Numbered from the stretch's first letter, positions 33,319 through 42,997 are shown. The stretch: DNA of 44,033 nt from an uncultured Selenomonadales bacterium (GCA_900316935.1 ONEW01000018.1:1-44033); one strand, 5' to 3'. The notes: generated by a model not told the origin, from the sequence alone. A program made the numbers and translations.

Positions 33319-33774
33319 ATGAAGTTACGTGGATTTGAAAAGGTCAGCGCCTACAAGGACGCGGACATCGTCATGCCCGTGCGCAAGACGGAAACATCGG
33401 CCGGCTACGACATCTGCCTGGCGGAAACGGTGGAGCTGGCACCGGGCCAGTCGGTCATGGCGGCGACGGGCCTCAAGGCCTATATGCAGCCCGACGAGTT
33501 CCTGAGCATCCATATCCGTTCGAGCATGGGCATCAAGAAACATCTGCGCCTGTTGAACAGTGTGGGCATCGTCGATTCTGATTATTACGATAATCCGGAC
33601 AATGAGGGACACATCATGATCGCCCTGGAAAACATGGGAGCGGAGCCGGTACGCATCGCCCGGGGCGAACGCGTGGCCCAGGGCATCTTCCTGCGCTACC
33701 TGACGACCGACGGCGATGGGGAAACCGTCAAGGAGAAGCGCAGCGGCGGTTTTGGCAGCACGGGCCGGAAATAG
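33319..33774 (+). CDS. dut: dUTP diphosphatase (trimeric dUTPase family)
   Basis: Hydrolyses dUTP to dUMP, keeping uracil out of DNA and feeding thymidylate synthesis. It has 151 residues. Motif 1 is SAGYDI, motif 2 RSSMGIKKHLRLLNS, motif 3 VGIVDSDYYDNP (usually GVIDSDYRG), motif 4 RIARGERVAQGIF and the C-terminal lid motif 5 RSGGFGSTGR. The insertion DNPDNEGH after motif 3 is longer than in the classic enzyme, a variant I associate with some Firmicutes dUTPase-like proteins. ATG 33319 lies 11 bases after AAAGGAG. A DNA glycosylase gene follows 13 bases later, a coherent DNA-maintenance pair. Confidence 0.9.
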   Translation: MKLRGFEKVSAYKDADIVMPVRKTETSAGYDICLAETVELAPGQSVMAATGLKAYMQPDEFLSIHIRSSMGIKKHLRLLNSVGIVDSDYYDNPDNEGHIMIALENMGAEPVRIARGERVAQGIFLRYLTTDGDGETVKEKRSGGFGSTGRK

Positions 33775-33787
33775 GAGGGAGGACGGC

Positions 33788-34432
33788 ATGGGCAAAGTTC
33801 CGGAAGCCGCCTTCTATCTGGGCGACACGGTGGAGCTTGCCCGGCACCTGTTGGGCAAGCTGTTGGTGCATGATACGCCGGAGGGCGTCACGGGCGGCAT
33901 GATTGTCGAAACGGAAGCTTACGTGGGTTCCCTGGACAAGGCTTGTCACGCCTGGCAAAACCGCAGCGCCCGGACGGAAGTCATGTTCCATGCCGGCGGC
34001 GTAGCTTATGTCTACCTGATTTACGGCATGCACCATTGCTTCAACGTCGTCACGGGACCGGAAGGGGAGGGCAATGCCGTCCTCATCCGGGCCCTGGAAC
34101 CGGTCCTGGGTGTGGATCTGATGAAGCGGCGCCGCGGCACAGCGTCGGAACGGAATCTGTGCAGCGGGCCGGGTAAACTGTGCCAGGCCCTGGCCATCAC
34201 CAGGGCGGATTACGGCGCGGATCTGCGGCATGGCAGCCTGCGTATCCTGGAGTACCGGAATATCCCGGCATCGGAAATCGCCGTATCGGAGCGGGTGAAC
34301 GTGGAGTATGCCGAAGAGGCGGCCCGCTTTCCCTGGCGTTTCACGGTGCGGGACAATCCTTTTGTGTCAAAAGTCCCCGGCCACACCTCCAAAAGTTGCG
34401 AAAAAAAGAAAAAAATACATCAAAAAGGCTGA
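33788..34432 (+). CDS. DNA-3-methyladenine glycosylase (AAG/MPG family)
   Basis: Excises 3-methyladenine, hypoxanthine and related alkylated or deaminated purines. It has 214 residues, normal for the bacterial AAG-type enzyme. Recognisable parts are ARHLLGKLLVH, the active-site region GMIVETEAYVGSLDKACHAW with its catalytic Glu, the nucleotide-flipping Tyr region VAYVYLIYGMHHCFNVVTG, NAVLIRALEP and GPGKLCQALAI. The C-terminal lysine-rich tail (KSCEKKKKIHQKG) is unusual and may simply reflect a late stop codon. The ATG at 33788 follows AGGAGGGAGG. Confidence 0.92.
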   Translation: MGKVPEAAFYLGDTVELARHLLGKLLVHDTPEGVTGGMIVETEAYVGSLDKACHAWQNRSARTEVMFHAGGVAYVYLIYGMHHCFNVVTGPEGEGNAVLIRALEPVLGVDLMKRRRGTASERNLCSGPGKLCQALAITRADYGADLRHGSLRILEYRNIPASEIAVSERVNVEYAEEAARFPWRFTVRDNPFVSKVPGHTSKSCEKKKKIHQKG

Positions 34433-34448
34433 TTTTGTAAATTTCGGT

Positions 34449-34477
34449 TTGACATCCGGCAGGCGGGGCTTTATAAT
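34449..34477 (+). promoter_or_regulatory. Promoter of the lysine-biosynthesis operon
   Basis: Consensus TTGACA (34449-34454) and TATAAT (34472-34477) with a 17-bp spacer, just before the L box. Confidence 0.9.
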
Positions 34478-34489
34478 GAGGGTAAGTCT

Positions 34490-34658
34490 TTTGATAGAGG
34501 CGCGGTGTTTATGAGTATCCCGTGGAGAGGCATCTGGGAAGCGGGCCAAAGGAAACATCGCCGAAGGGACCGGACCGGCGGGTTCAGTCAGCTGGGCCTG
34601 CAATGAAGAATTGCAGGACTGTCGTCGTCAGGACATGACGGCGGAGAGCTATCTCAAA
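34490..34658 (+). ncRNA. Lysine riboswitch (L box)
   Basis: A full lysine aptamer. P1 pairs GATAG (34493-34497) with CTATC (34649-34653). Conserved blocks appear in order: AGAGGCGCGGTG, ATGAGTA, GAGAGGC, AAAGGAAACATCGCCGAAGGG, GCTGGGCCTGCAATGAAGAATTGCAGG, a GTCATGTC-type hairpin, and GCGGAGAGCTATC. It is followed by a terminator, so lysine binding should stop transcription before dapB. Confidence 0.95.
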
Positions 34659-34671
34659 CTGCGGAAGTGTA

Positions 34672-34708
34672 AGCCGTTGGGAGGAGCTCTCAACGGCTTT
34701 TGTTTTTC
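34672..34708 (+). terminator. Lysine-riboswitch terminator
   Basis: A 12-bp stem (34672-34683 with 34687-34698, one G-U pair) closed by a three-base loop, followed by TTTGTTTTT. It lies between the L box and dapB. Confidence 0.92.
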
Positions 34709-34762
34709 TCTTCAGACAGAACAGACCTCCTGCGCGGGGTCAAGGAAAAGGAGTGCGGAAAT

Positions 34763-35548
34763 ATGATCAACGTATTGGTGAATGGTGCCCTGGGGCGTAT
34801 GGGCAGTGAAGTCGTGAAGGCCGTGTTCCAGGCGGAGGGGCTGGAACTGGTTGGCGGGGTGGATCCCTGCGGGGCCGGCAAAAAGCTGGTCCTGCCTGAC
34901 GGAACGGAAGGCAGCCTCTTTACGGATCTGACGCAGGCCCTGGACCAGGCGCGGCCGGATGTCGTCGTCGACTTCACCCGCCCGGCCGTAGTCATGGATT
35001 CCCTGCGCATCATCCTGGGCAAAGGCGTCCGCGCTGTCGTCGGCACGACGGGCTTTACGGACGAACGCCTGGCGGAAGTGAAAAATCTGGCGGAGGAGAA
35101 CCACACGGCGGCCCTCATTGCCCCCAACTTCGCGTTAGGTGCCGTCGTCATGGTGAAGCTGGCGGCGGAAGCGGCCAAGTACTTCCGCGATGTGGAAATC
35201 ATCGAAAAGCATCATGACCAGAAGCTGGACGCGCCGAGCGGCACGGCCATCCTGACTGCCCAGAAGATTGCCGAAGTGCGCGCAGCGCATAAGCAGGGAC
35301 ATCCTGATGAAAAGGAGACCCTGGCCGGGAGCCGGGGCGGCGATTTCCAGGGCATCCGCATCCACAGCATCCGCCTGCCGGGTTATGTGGCTTCCCAGGA
35401 AGTCGTGTTCGGCAGCCAGGGCGAAACACTGAAGATCATCAACGATCCGGTCAACCGGGAATGCTACATGCCCGGCGTCATCCTGGGCTGCCGCAAGATC
35501 CTGGAACGGCAGGGACTGGTCTACGGACTGGATCAGATCCTGGATTGA
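34763..35548 (+). CDS. dapB: 4-hydroxy-tetrahydrodipicolinate reductase
   Basis: Reduces the DapA product in the diaminopimelate/lysine pathway using NAD(P)H. It has 261 residues. The dinucleotide-binding loop NGALGRMGSEVVKAV is at the N terminus, VVGTTGFTDERL in the middle, and the catalytic motif EKHHDQKLDAPSGTA in the second half. The start at 34763 has AAAAGGAG upstream; an in-frame extension would run into the riboswitch terminator. It is the first gene of the dapB-asd-lysC-dapA operon. Confidence 0.96.
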   Translation: MINVLVNGALGRMGSEVVKAVFQAEGLELVGGVDPCGAGKKLVLPDGTEGSLFTDLTQALDQARPDVVVDFTRPAVVMDSLRIILGKGVRAVVGTTGFTDERLAEVKNLAEENHTAALIAPNFALGAVVMVKLAAEAAKYFRDVEIIEKHHDQKLDAPSGTAILTAQKIAEVRAAHKQGHPDEKETLAGSRGGDFQGIRIHSIRLPGYVASQEVVFGSQGETLKIINDPVNRECYMPGVILGCRKILERQGLVYGLDQILD

Positions 35549-35570
35549 GTAAAGGACAGGGGGAACCATC

Positions 35571-36605
<1,035 letters not shown>

Positions 36606-36606
36606 A

Positions 36607-37821
36607 ATGAAGATCCTTGTACAGAAATTCGGCGGCACGTCCGTACGGACCCCGGAAGCCCGGGCAGCCGCCGTCAGCAAAGTGAAGAAGGCGGTCGCGG
36701 ACGGATTTACCGTAGCCGTCGTGGTTTCGGCCATGGGCCGTGAAGGGGAACCCTATGCGACGGATACCCTGATCCGCACGCTGAAGGAATGCAATCCCGG
36801 TGTGGCAGGCCACGAACTGGACCTGCTCATGTGCTGCGGGGAAATCATTTCCGCCTGCGTGTTCGCCGCAGAACTCCAGAAAGAAGGTTTCAAGGCCTGC
36901 GCCCTGACGGGCGGGCAGGCCGGCATTGAAACCGACGGGACCTACGGGTCCGCGCATATCCTGAATGTGGATCCGCGGCCCCTCATGAAGATCATGGCCC
37001 AGGGCATCATCCCCGTCGTCTGCGGGTTCCAGGGCCTGAGCCGTGAAGAACACCAGATGACCACGCTGGGGCGCGGCGGCAGCGACACGTCGGCCGCGGC
37101 ACTGGGCGTCGGTCTCAAAGCATCGGCCATTGAGATCTACACGGACGTGGACGGCATCATGACGGCCGATCCCCGCATGGTCGACAATGCCCGCATCATG
37201 TCGTGCATTTCCTATGGCGCCTGCTGCGAACTGGCGGAGCAGGGGGCCAAGGTCATTCATCAGCGGGCCGTGGAAATCGCCCAGAACGGCAACATTCCGC
37301 TCTATGTGAAATGCACCTTCGACGATGAACCGGGTACGCTCATCACGAACGCCGGCACTCTGGCCGAGCGCACGGGGCTGGAATCGCAGAGTTTCGTGAA
37401 CGGCATCACGTACATCAAGGGCCTTACCCAGTACCGCGTCACCCTGGACGGCGCCCGGGCGGGGCAGGAACTGTTCCAGACCCTGGCTGATGCCGGCATC
37501 AGCGTGAGCTGCCTGAACCTGTCCCTGACGGAGTCCATGTTCTCCGTGTACAGCGACAACGCCGCGGCCTGCGCCGCCGTATTGGAGCGGCACGGGTTCA
37601 ACTACAGGCAGAAGGACCGCTGTGCGAAAGTGTCCGTGGTCGGCATCTCGGTGCGGGGTATGCCGGGCCTGATGGCGTCTTTCGTCAATGCCCTGAACGA
37701 GAAGGGCATTGCGATTTTGCAGACCGTCGATTCCAATACATCCATTTCGGCAATCATCGAGGAAACATCCCTCAAGGATGCCGTGGTTTCCCTGCATGAG
37801 GCCTACAGGCTGAACCACTGA
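36607..37821 (+). CDS. lysC: Aspartate kinase
   Basis: Catalyses the first committed step of the aspartate family, phosphorylating aspartate. It has 404 residues, so it is a monofunctional kinase without a homoserine dehydrogenase domain. Motifs are VQKFGGTSVRTPEAR at the N terminus, TTLGRGGSDTSAAALG and YTDVDGIMTADPR in the kinase domain, then two ACT domains (about 270-404; FVNGITYIKGLTQYRVTL and VSVVGISVRGMPGLMASFVNAL), the usual site of lysine or threonine feedback. The ATG begins one base after the asd stop codon, implying coupled translation. The operon's lysine riboswitch adds transcriptional control. Confidence 0.95.
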   Translation: MKILVQKFGGTSVRTPEARAAAVSKVKKAVADGFTVAVVVSAMGREGEPYATDTLIRTLKECNPGVAGHELDLLMCCGEIISACVFAAELQKEGFKACALTGGQAGIETDGTYGSAHILNVDPRPLMKIMAQGIIPVVCGFQGLSREEHQMTTLGRGGSDTSAAALGVGLKASAIEIYTDVDGIMTADPRMVDNARIMSCISYGACCELAEQGAKVIHQRAVEIAQNGNIPLYVKCTFDDEPGTLITNAGTLAERTGLESQSFVNGITYIKGLTQYRVTLDGARAGQELFQTLADAGISVSCLNLSLTESMFSVYSDNAAACAAVLERHGFNYRQKDRCAKVSVVGISVRGMPGLMASFVNALNEKGIAILQTVDSNTSISAIIEETSLKDAVVSLHEAYRLNH

Positions 37822-37885
37822 AGCGCAGGGAACCGGTCAGAAAAAACACGGCCGCAGAGGCCGCGGAAAGAAGGAGAGCAAGATT

Positions 37886-38779
37886 ATGAAGAATCCGTAT
37901 TTTGGCAGACTGCTGACAGCGATGGTGACCCCTTTTGACGCAACGGGCGTCAACGTGGAGGCCGTGAAGAAGCTGGTGGAATTCTGGCTGTCCCATGGTT
38001 CCGACGGCCTCGTCGTGACTGGGTCCACAGGGGAAGCCGCCACCATGACGACGGAAGAGAAGAAGCTGCTCTGGACGACTGTCGTCCAGCAGGTGAATGG
38101 CCGCGTCCCCGTTGTGGCGGGCACGGGCAGCAACAACACGGCGAATTCCATTGAGATGACGAAGCTCGCGGAATCCTGCGGCGTGGACGGTGTCCTGCTT
38201 GTCGGCCCGTACTACAACAAACCGACCCAGGAAGGCTATTACCGTCATTTCAAGGCCATTGCCGGCAGCACATCGTGCAAGGCCATCCTCTATAACGTGC
38301 CGGGCCGTACGGCTGCCAACATCGCGCCAGCGACGGTGGCCCGCGTGGCCAAAGACTGTCCGAACGTGGTGGCCATCAAGGAAGCGGCAGGCAATGTCGC
38401 CCAGGTGGCGGAACTGTACCGCCTGCTGCCGGCGGACTTCACAATATACAGCGGCGATGATGCCCTCATCCTGCCCTTCCTGTCTGTCGGCGCCACGGGC
38501 CTTATTTCCGTGTTGAGCAACATCGACGGCGGCATCCTGCAGCAACTGATGCAGGCTTATGAGGACGGGAAGGTGAAGGAAGCTGCCGACCTGAACAAGA
38601 AGATGGTGCCCCTGGCCAACGCCATGTTCCTTGAAACGAACCCGATTCCCGTCAAGGCAGCCGTTTCCCTCGTCACGGGCATCGACTGCGGCGACCCGCG
38701 CCTGCCTCTGACGCCCATGAGCGAAGGTGCCCTGGAGAAGATGAAGGCCATCCTGAAGGAATACGGCCTGACCCGCTGA
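37886..38779 (+). CDS. dapA: 4-hydroxy-tetrahydrodipicolinate synthase
   Basis: Condenses pyruvate with aspartate semialdehyde, the first lysine-specific step. It has 297 residues. The pattern VTPFDATG, GSTGEAATMTTEEK, YYNKPTQEGYYRHF, YNVPGRTAANI (catalytic Tyr) and VVAIKEAAGN (Schiff-base Lys) is all present. AAAGAAGGAGAGCAAG precedes the ATG. It closes the operon; the 64-base gap before it contains only a small GGCC hairpin. Confidence 0.96.
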   Translation: MKNPYFGRLLTAMVTPFDATGVNVEAVKKLVEFWLSHGSDGLVVTGSTGEAATMTTEEKKLLWTTVVQQVNGRVPVVAGTGSNNTANSIEMTKLAESCGVDGVLLVGPYYNKPTQEGYYRHFKAIAGSTSCKAILYNVPGRTAANIAPATVARVAKDCPNVVAIKEAAGNVAQVAELYRLLPADFTIYSGDDALILPFLSVGATGLISVLSNIDGGILQQLMQAYEDGKVKEAADLNKKMVPLANAMFLETNPIPVKAAVSLVTGIDCGDPRLPLTPMSEGALEKMKAILKEYGLTR

Positions 38780-38833
38780 AAAGACACCGGAAGACCGGCT
38801 GTGGCGCGTGGCAGGGAATGTTTCATAAACAAT

Positions 38834-38862
38834 TTGCAATTTGCGTCAAAATAGCTTATAAT
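38834..38862 (+). promoter_or_regulatory. Promoter of the structured RNA after dapA
   Basis: TTGCAA (38834-38839) and TATAAT (38857-38862) with a 17-bp spacer. No reading frame starts nearby. Confidence 0.75.
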
Positions 38863-38868
38863 TTGTTC

Positions 38869-38987
38869 ACGTGCTGAAACAGACATCTGCTTATCCTGTT
38901 TTGGGAGAACTCGGGATGGGCAGGTGCCCGTATCAGATGTTTTTAAGCGTATTCTCTAACCGCCGGTTATTGAATACGTTTTTTTTT
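38869..38987 (+). ncRNA. Unidentified structured RNA (or leader) between dapA and the NlpC/P60 gene
   Basis: A segment of about 120 nt bounded by a good promoter and a strong terminator, with no plausible reading frame. A closing stem pairs ACATCTG (38883-38889) with CAGATGT (38934-38940) and extends by two pairs. Inside it are two hairpins, ATGGGC-aggt-GCCCGT (38916-38931) and an imperfect CC-GTTT-tggga-GAAC-GG (about 38895-38914), giving a three-way junction. The terminator follows after a few bases. I do not recognise 6S, SRP, c-di-AMP, c-di-GMP or other common motifs. It could be a small RNA or an attenuator of the downstream cell-wall hydrolase. Confidence 0.55.
38945..38987 (+). terminator. 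Intrinsic terminator of the structured RNA
   Basis: AAGCGTATTC pairs with GAATACGTT (38945-38954 with 38972-38981, one G-U pair). An inner AACC-gcc-GGTT helix stacks inside, and nine T follow. Confidence 0.88.
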
Positions 38988-38990
38988 ATG

Positions 38991-38999
38991 TGTTATAAT
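38991..38999 (+). promoter_or_regulatory. Extended -10 promoter of the NlpC/P60 gene
   Basis: TGT-TATAAT (TG at 38991, TATAAT at 38994-38999), with a weak TTGAAT 18 bases upstream inside the terminator stem. It would allow the hydrolase gene to be transcribed independently of the upstream RNA. Confidence 0.6.
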
Positions 39000-39038
39000 T
39001 TTATATAAATACGCTGTTTGGAGATGGGGAAGGGGGGA

Positions 39039-40466
39039 ATGACCTTGCAGGGATTTCGGATCATGCGGCGGCTGGCTGCCTGGCTCTGCCTGGCTGTATC
39101 CTTTGCCGCGCCTTTTTGCGCGTCCGCGGCGGCAGAAGGGACGGAACAGGCTGGGGAAAGCGGGGCCGTGCGGCCGGAGAAGACGGCGGCCTGGTGGTGC
39201 AGCCGGTATGCCGCGGCTGACGCCGTGGTTCTGGACGAGGCCGGCATTGCAGCACTCAATGAGCGGATTTCCCGTGCTTCCGATGTCTGGACCGGGGCGG
39301 TCACGACGGAGCGTCTCGCTTCCTTCGCGGAACTGGACGGGGCGGCACTGCGGCGCCGGCTGGCCGAACGCCGGCCGTTGCGCCGGAAGGCGTACCTGGA
39401 GGGACGCCGCATGACGAAGGCGGATGCCGCGCGGTTCCGGGCCAATCTGAACCTGGATGCGGTTCCGGACACGGTTACAGGACGATTTGCGGTCACGACG
39501 GCCCATACATCGCTCCGGAGCCTGCCGACGGACGAGGGACTGTATGATTCCGCCAGTCCGGATGCCCGCTACTACGACAACGTACAGGATTCCGTGCTCG
39601 ACGCGGGGGAACCGGTCGTGGTCTGGCACACGTCGCGGGACAGGCGGTACGTGTTCCTGCGCAGCCGCACTCTTTCGGGCTGGGTGGCGTGTGAAGACGT
39701 GGCGTACTGCCCGCGCGCTGACTGGAACCGCTATGCCGCGCCGCAGCAGTTCCTGACCGTCGCGGGGAGGGACCTGTATCCAGCGGAACCGGGCGGCACG
39801 TGGCACGGGACGGGACCGCGCCCGGGCTATGCCTACGGGGCCGATCCGGCGTCGTTCCGGGGCATGATGCTTCAAGGCTCGGCCCTCCTGTATACGCGGC
39901 TCGTGCCGGCGGCGGACGGGGCGCAGTGGGAAGTGCTGCTGCCGCAGCGTGATGCGGCGGGCGCCCTTACCGGAAAGAAGATGCTGCTGCCGTCCGGACC
40001 GGCACTCCGAAAGGGATACGCGCCGTATACGGCGCGCCAGGTCCTGGATAACGCCATGCAGTTCCTGGACAGTGTGTACGGCTGGGGCGGTGACTATGGC
40101 AGTGTCGACTGCTCGTCGTTCGTGGATGCGGTCTACCGTGCCGAAGGGATCTGCCTGCCCCGCAATTCGGGCCAGATCCGCAAGGCCCCGCTGCACACGG
40201 TTTCCCTGGAGGGGCTGGGAACGGCGGAACGGCTGGCCGTGCTGGCCCAGCTGCCACCCGGAGCCCTGCTGCACCTGCCGGGCCATGTGATGATTTATCT
40301 GGGCCTGCAGGACGGGGTGCCCTATGCCATCCATTCCTTCAGCAGCCACTATGTAAACGGAAAGAAGGTCTATGAGCGGCGGGTCGCAGTGACGGACCTG
40401 TTGCTGCGCCGTTCTTCAGGCCGCACCTTCCTGGACGAGCTGATCTGCTGCCAGGAAGTACGATGA
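39039..40466 (+). CDS. SH3-domain NlpC/P60 family cell-wall hydrolase
   Basis: An exported peptidoglycan hydrolase-like protein of about 475 residues. A signal peptide (RRLAAWLCLAVSFAAPFCASAAAEG) is followed by an N-terminal stabilising helical domain, SH3-like regions (about 145-300, including RSRTLSGWVACEDVAYCP), and a C-terminal NlpC/P60 peptidase. In the peptidase the catalytic Cys is in YGWGGDYGSVDCSSFVDAVY and the His in LPGHVMIYLG. The layout matches gamma-D-glutamyl-diamino acid endopeptidases. Start choice is uncertain: ATG 39039 is only one base from AAGGGGGG, TTG 39045 is better spaced, and ATG 39063 would also give a good signal peptide. pepA follows 13 bases later. Confidence 0.88.
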   Translation: MTLQGFRIMRRLAAWLCLAVSFAAPFCASAAAEGTEQAGESGAVRPEKTAAWWCSRYAAADAVVLDEAGIAALNERISRASDVWTGAVTTERLASFAELDGAALRRRLAERRPLRRKAYLEGRRMTKADAARFRANLNLDAVPDTVTGRFAVTTAHTSLRSLPTDEGLYDSASPDARYYDNVQDSVLDAGEPVVVWHTSRDRRYVFLRSRTLSGWVACEDVAYCPRADWNRYAAPQQFLTVAGRDLYPAEPGGTWHGTGPRPGYAYGADPASFRGMMLQGSALLYTRLVPAADGAQWEVLLPQRDAAGALTGKKMLLPSGPALRKGYAPYTARQVLDNAMQFLDSVYGWGGDYGSVDCSSFVDAVYRAEGICLPRNSGQIRKAPLHTVSLEGLGTAERLAVLAQLPPGALLHLPGHVMIYLGLQDGVPYAIHSFSSHYVNGKKVYERRVAVTDLLLRRSSGRTFLDELICCQEVR

Positions 40467-40479
40467 AAGGAGAGATTGT

Positions 40480-41970
40480 ATGGAACCGTTCCTCATGCTG
40501 GAAAATGCTGCTCCCGAGGCGTCTGTTTATGAACACGCGGAAGCCGTCGTGCTGCTCCTGTGCAAGGAGTGCCTGCCGGAGCTGGATGCTATCCGGCTGC
40601 CGCAGGATCTGCAGAAGGCCGTGCGTTATGCCGTGACCAAAGATCCGGAAGTGACTGCCAAAGGGCATGTGACGGAGCTGGTCCTGCCACGGGAAGGCGG
40701 CTTCACACGGCTGATCCTCGCCGGTTCCGGTGCGGGCCGGGAATGCACGCCCATCCATATGCGCCAGGCCGCCGGGAATGCCGTGCGGACCCTGGTGAAG
40801 GGAAAAGCGGTAAAGGCCGTCGTGGCGGGGCCGGTCCTGTTGAAGGCGACGCGGCCCCATTACCTGAAGGCCGTGGCCGAAGGGCTGCTGCTCGGGAGTT
40901 ACCGGTTCGATAAATACAAGTCTGACAAGGAAACTCCGGCGCCTTTGCCCATCCTCATCATGAATGGCGTGGACGGGGCAGCGGACGTGCTGCGGGAGGC
41001 GGAAACCGTTGCCGCCGCCATCTGCCATGCCCGGGACCTCGTCAACGAGCCGGGCAACATCGTGACCCCGGAATTGCTGGCGGAAGACGCTGAAGAAACG
41101 GCCTCCCGGTACGGGATGGAGGTCGAGGTCCTGACGGAAACGGAAATGCGGCAGAAGGGGATGCACGCCATTCTGGCCGTCGGCGCGGGCAGCATCCATC
41201 CGCCCCGCCTGGTCACACTGCAGTACCGCGGAGCCGGCGACGCCCCGTTCCTGGCTTTTGTGGGCAAGGGCATCACCTTTGACAGCGGCGGCCTTTCCCT
41301 GAAACCTGATGCAGGCATGAGCGAGATGAAGGATGACATGACCGGTGCCGCCGCCGTACTGGGAGCCATGCAGGCCATTGCGGCCCTGCATCTGAAGATC
41401 AACGTGCTGGGCATCCTGGCCTGCGCCGAAAACATGCCTTCCGGGTCCGCCCAGCGGCCGGGGGACATCATCCAGGCAGCGAGTGGGAAGACGATCGAAG
41501 TGGTTTCCACCGATGCCGAGGGACGCATGGTTCTGGCTGACGGCGTCTGGTACGCGGGGGAGAAGGGCGCGTCTGAAGTGGTGGATATCGCGACGCTGAC
41601 GGGAGCCGTCATCATCGCCCTGGGCGAAGAGGTTTCAGGCATCGTTGCCAGTGACGACGACCTGGCCGCTGCGCTCCGGGCGGCAGGGCACCGTGCGGGG
41701 GAAGCCTGGTGGCAGCTGCCCTTGTTCGAAGGCGCGGAAGAAATGATTAGGGGCACCTGCGGCGATGTGAAGAACAGTGCGGGCCGCCCGGCCGGTGCCA
41801 TCACCGGAGGCGCCTTCATCGGCGCCTTCGTGAAACCGGGCCTGCCTTGGGCCCATCTGGACATCGGCGGCACGTCGACGGCCAAAAAGACGAAAGGCTG
41901 TATTGTGGAAGGCGGTACGGCTTTCGGCACCGCCACGCTGATTGAATATGCAAAAAGCCGCCAGGCCTGA
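40480..41970 (+). CDS. pepA: Leucyl aminopeptidase (M17 family)
   Basis: A cytosolic hexameric aminopeptidase of 496 residues that releases N-terminal amino acids. The two-metal site is in GKGITFDSGGLSLKPDAGMSEMKDDMTGAAAV (Lys, Asp, Asp) and VSTDAEGRMVLADG, the family signature (usually NTDAEGR). The N-terminal third is the variable regulatory domain. AAAGGAGAGATTGT precedes the ATG. It probably shares a transcript with the cell-wall peptidase upstream, which would fit recycling of peptides. Confidence 0.95.
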   Translation: MEPFLMLENAAPEASVYEHAEAVVLLLCKECLPELDAIRLPQDLQKAVRYAVTKDPEVTAKGHVTELVLPREGGFTRLILAGSGAGRECTPIHMRQAAGNAVRTLVKGKAVKAVVAGPVLLKATRPHYLKAVAEGLLLGSYRFDKYKSDKETPAPLPILIMNGVDGAADVLREAETVAAAICHARDLVNEPGNIVTPELLAEDAEETASRYGMEVEVLTETEMRQKGMHAILAVGAGSIHPPRLVTLQYRGAGDAPFLAFVGKGITFDSGGLSLKPDAGMSEMKDDMTGAAAVLGAMQAIAALHLKINVLGILACAENMPSGSAQRPGDIIQAASGKTIEVVSTDAEGRMVLADGVWYAGEKGASEVVDIATLTGAVIIALGEEVSGIVASDDDLAAALRAAGHRAGEAWWQLPLFEGAEEMIRGTCGDVKNSAGRPAGAITGGAFIGAFVKPGLPWAHLDIGGTSTAKKTKGCIVEGGTAFGTATLIEYAKSRQA

Positions 41971-41984
41971 GGCAGTGGCGGCTT
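41955..41984 (-). terminator. Possible leftward terminator hairpin at the pepA end
   Basis: AAGCCGCC (41955-41962) pairs with GGCGGCTT (41977-41984). On the minus strand the stem runs into TTTTT; on the plus strand there is no T tract. No leftward gene needs it, so it may stop antisense transcription or be a chance structure overlapping the pepA stop codon. Confidence 0.35.
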
Positions 41985-42022
41985 GGGGGGAACGGAATGT
42001 TCCGGAAAGGGGAGGCAGTACG

Positions 42023-42892
42023 ATGGCGGATAACGAGGAAACGGACCAGGAGCACGGAGAAACCGGACTGACAGGCCTGGCGGACCTGCATATGCACAGC
42101 ACCTATTCCGACGGCATCTACACGCCGGAAGAACTGGCCTCTGCGGCTGCCGCCGCGGGAATCCGGGTCCTGTCCGTGACGGACCACGATACATTGAAGA
42201 GCATCCCGTACGCGGCCGGGGCAGCTGCTGCCTGTGGCCTGCGGTATATCCCAGGGGTGGAACTGAGTGCCCGTCAGGGTGGGCGGCAGGTACACATCCT
42301 GGGTTACGGAATCCGGCCGGATTGCGCCTTTCTGGCAAAGAGGCTGGTGGAAGTCCGCAACGCGCGGCTCATCCGCCTGCAGGAGATTCTGGACAAACTG
42401 CACAAACTGGGCATCGACCTCGCCGTACCGCCTCCCAAGGACGGCGAACGCGCCGTAGGACGCCCCCATGTGGCCCGGGCCATGGTGGCTGCCGGGTACG
42501 TGTCCGATGTGGAAGAGGCCTTTGCCAGATATATAGGCGAAGGCAGGCCTGCCTATGTACCGCAGCCGAAAATGACGCCTGCCGAAGGGGTGGAACTGAT
42601 TCATGAGGCCGGCGGCATCGCCGTGCAGGCCCATCCGGAAGAAGTTGGCAGCCCGGAACTGGTGCTGGAACTCTTGGACGAGCTGCCTTACGACGGCATC
42701 GAGGTATACCATCCGTCCGCCTCTCCGGAACGGCAGGCCTTCTGGAAAGGGGAAGCGGAAAAACGGCATTTCCTGATTACGGGGGGCAGCGACCTGCACG
42801 GAACGACAGGCCGTTTTCCGGAGCGTCTGGGGCAATGGAAAGTCCCTTTGCAAAATATTACAGCATTTTTAGCCTGTTTCGGGATTCTTTAA
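42023..42892 (+). CDS. PHP-domain phosphoesterase (TrpH/YciV-like)
   Basis: A 289-residue metal-dependent phosphoesterase of the PHP family. Metal ligands are visible in DLHMHSTYSDGIYTPEEL, VTDHDTLKSI, PGVELSA, VHILGYG, IAVQAHPEE and TGGSDLHG. The closest characterised relatives are the 3',5'-nucleotide bisphosphate phosphatase / RNase AM proteins (YciV/TrpH), which act on pAp or on RNA 5' ends; which applies here is not visible. GGGGAGGCAGTACG precedes the ATG at 42023; a longer frame overlaps pepA and is unlikely. It follows pepA by 52 bases. Confidence 0.9.
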   Translation: MADNEETDQEHGETGLTGLADLHMHSTYSDGIYTPEELASAAAAAGIRVLSVTDHDTLKSIPYAAGAAAACGLRYIPGVELSARQGGRQVHILGYGIRPDCAFLAKRLVEVRNARLIRLQEILDKLHKLGIDLAVPPPKDGERAVGRPHVARAMVAAGYVSDVEEAFARYIGEGRPAYVPQPKMTPAEGVELIHEAGGIAVQAHPEEVGSPELVLELLDELPYDGIEVYHPSASPERQAFWKGEAEKRHFLITGGSDLHGTTGRFPERLGQWKVPLQNITAFLACFGIL

Positions 42893-42997
42893 CGGGAATT
42901 CGGGCTGAAATTTCGACCAACCAGCAGATTCTGGTTAAGTTATCGCGACAAGTATGTTATGATTGTAAATAAGAAGGAAGAGTACAGGTGGATCCTT

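Noticed and set aside
38869..38987. RNA after dapA considered as 6S RNA, SRP RNA or a c-di-AMP/c-di-GMP riboswitch
   Set aside because: The diagnostic sequence blocks of those families are missing and the length is wrong for 6S RNA.
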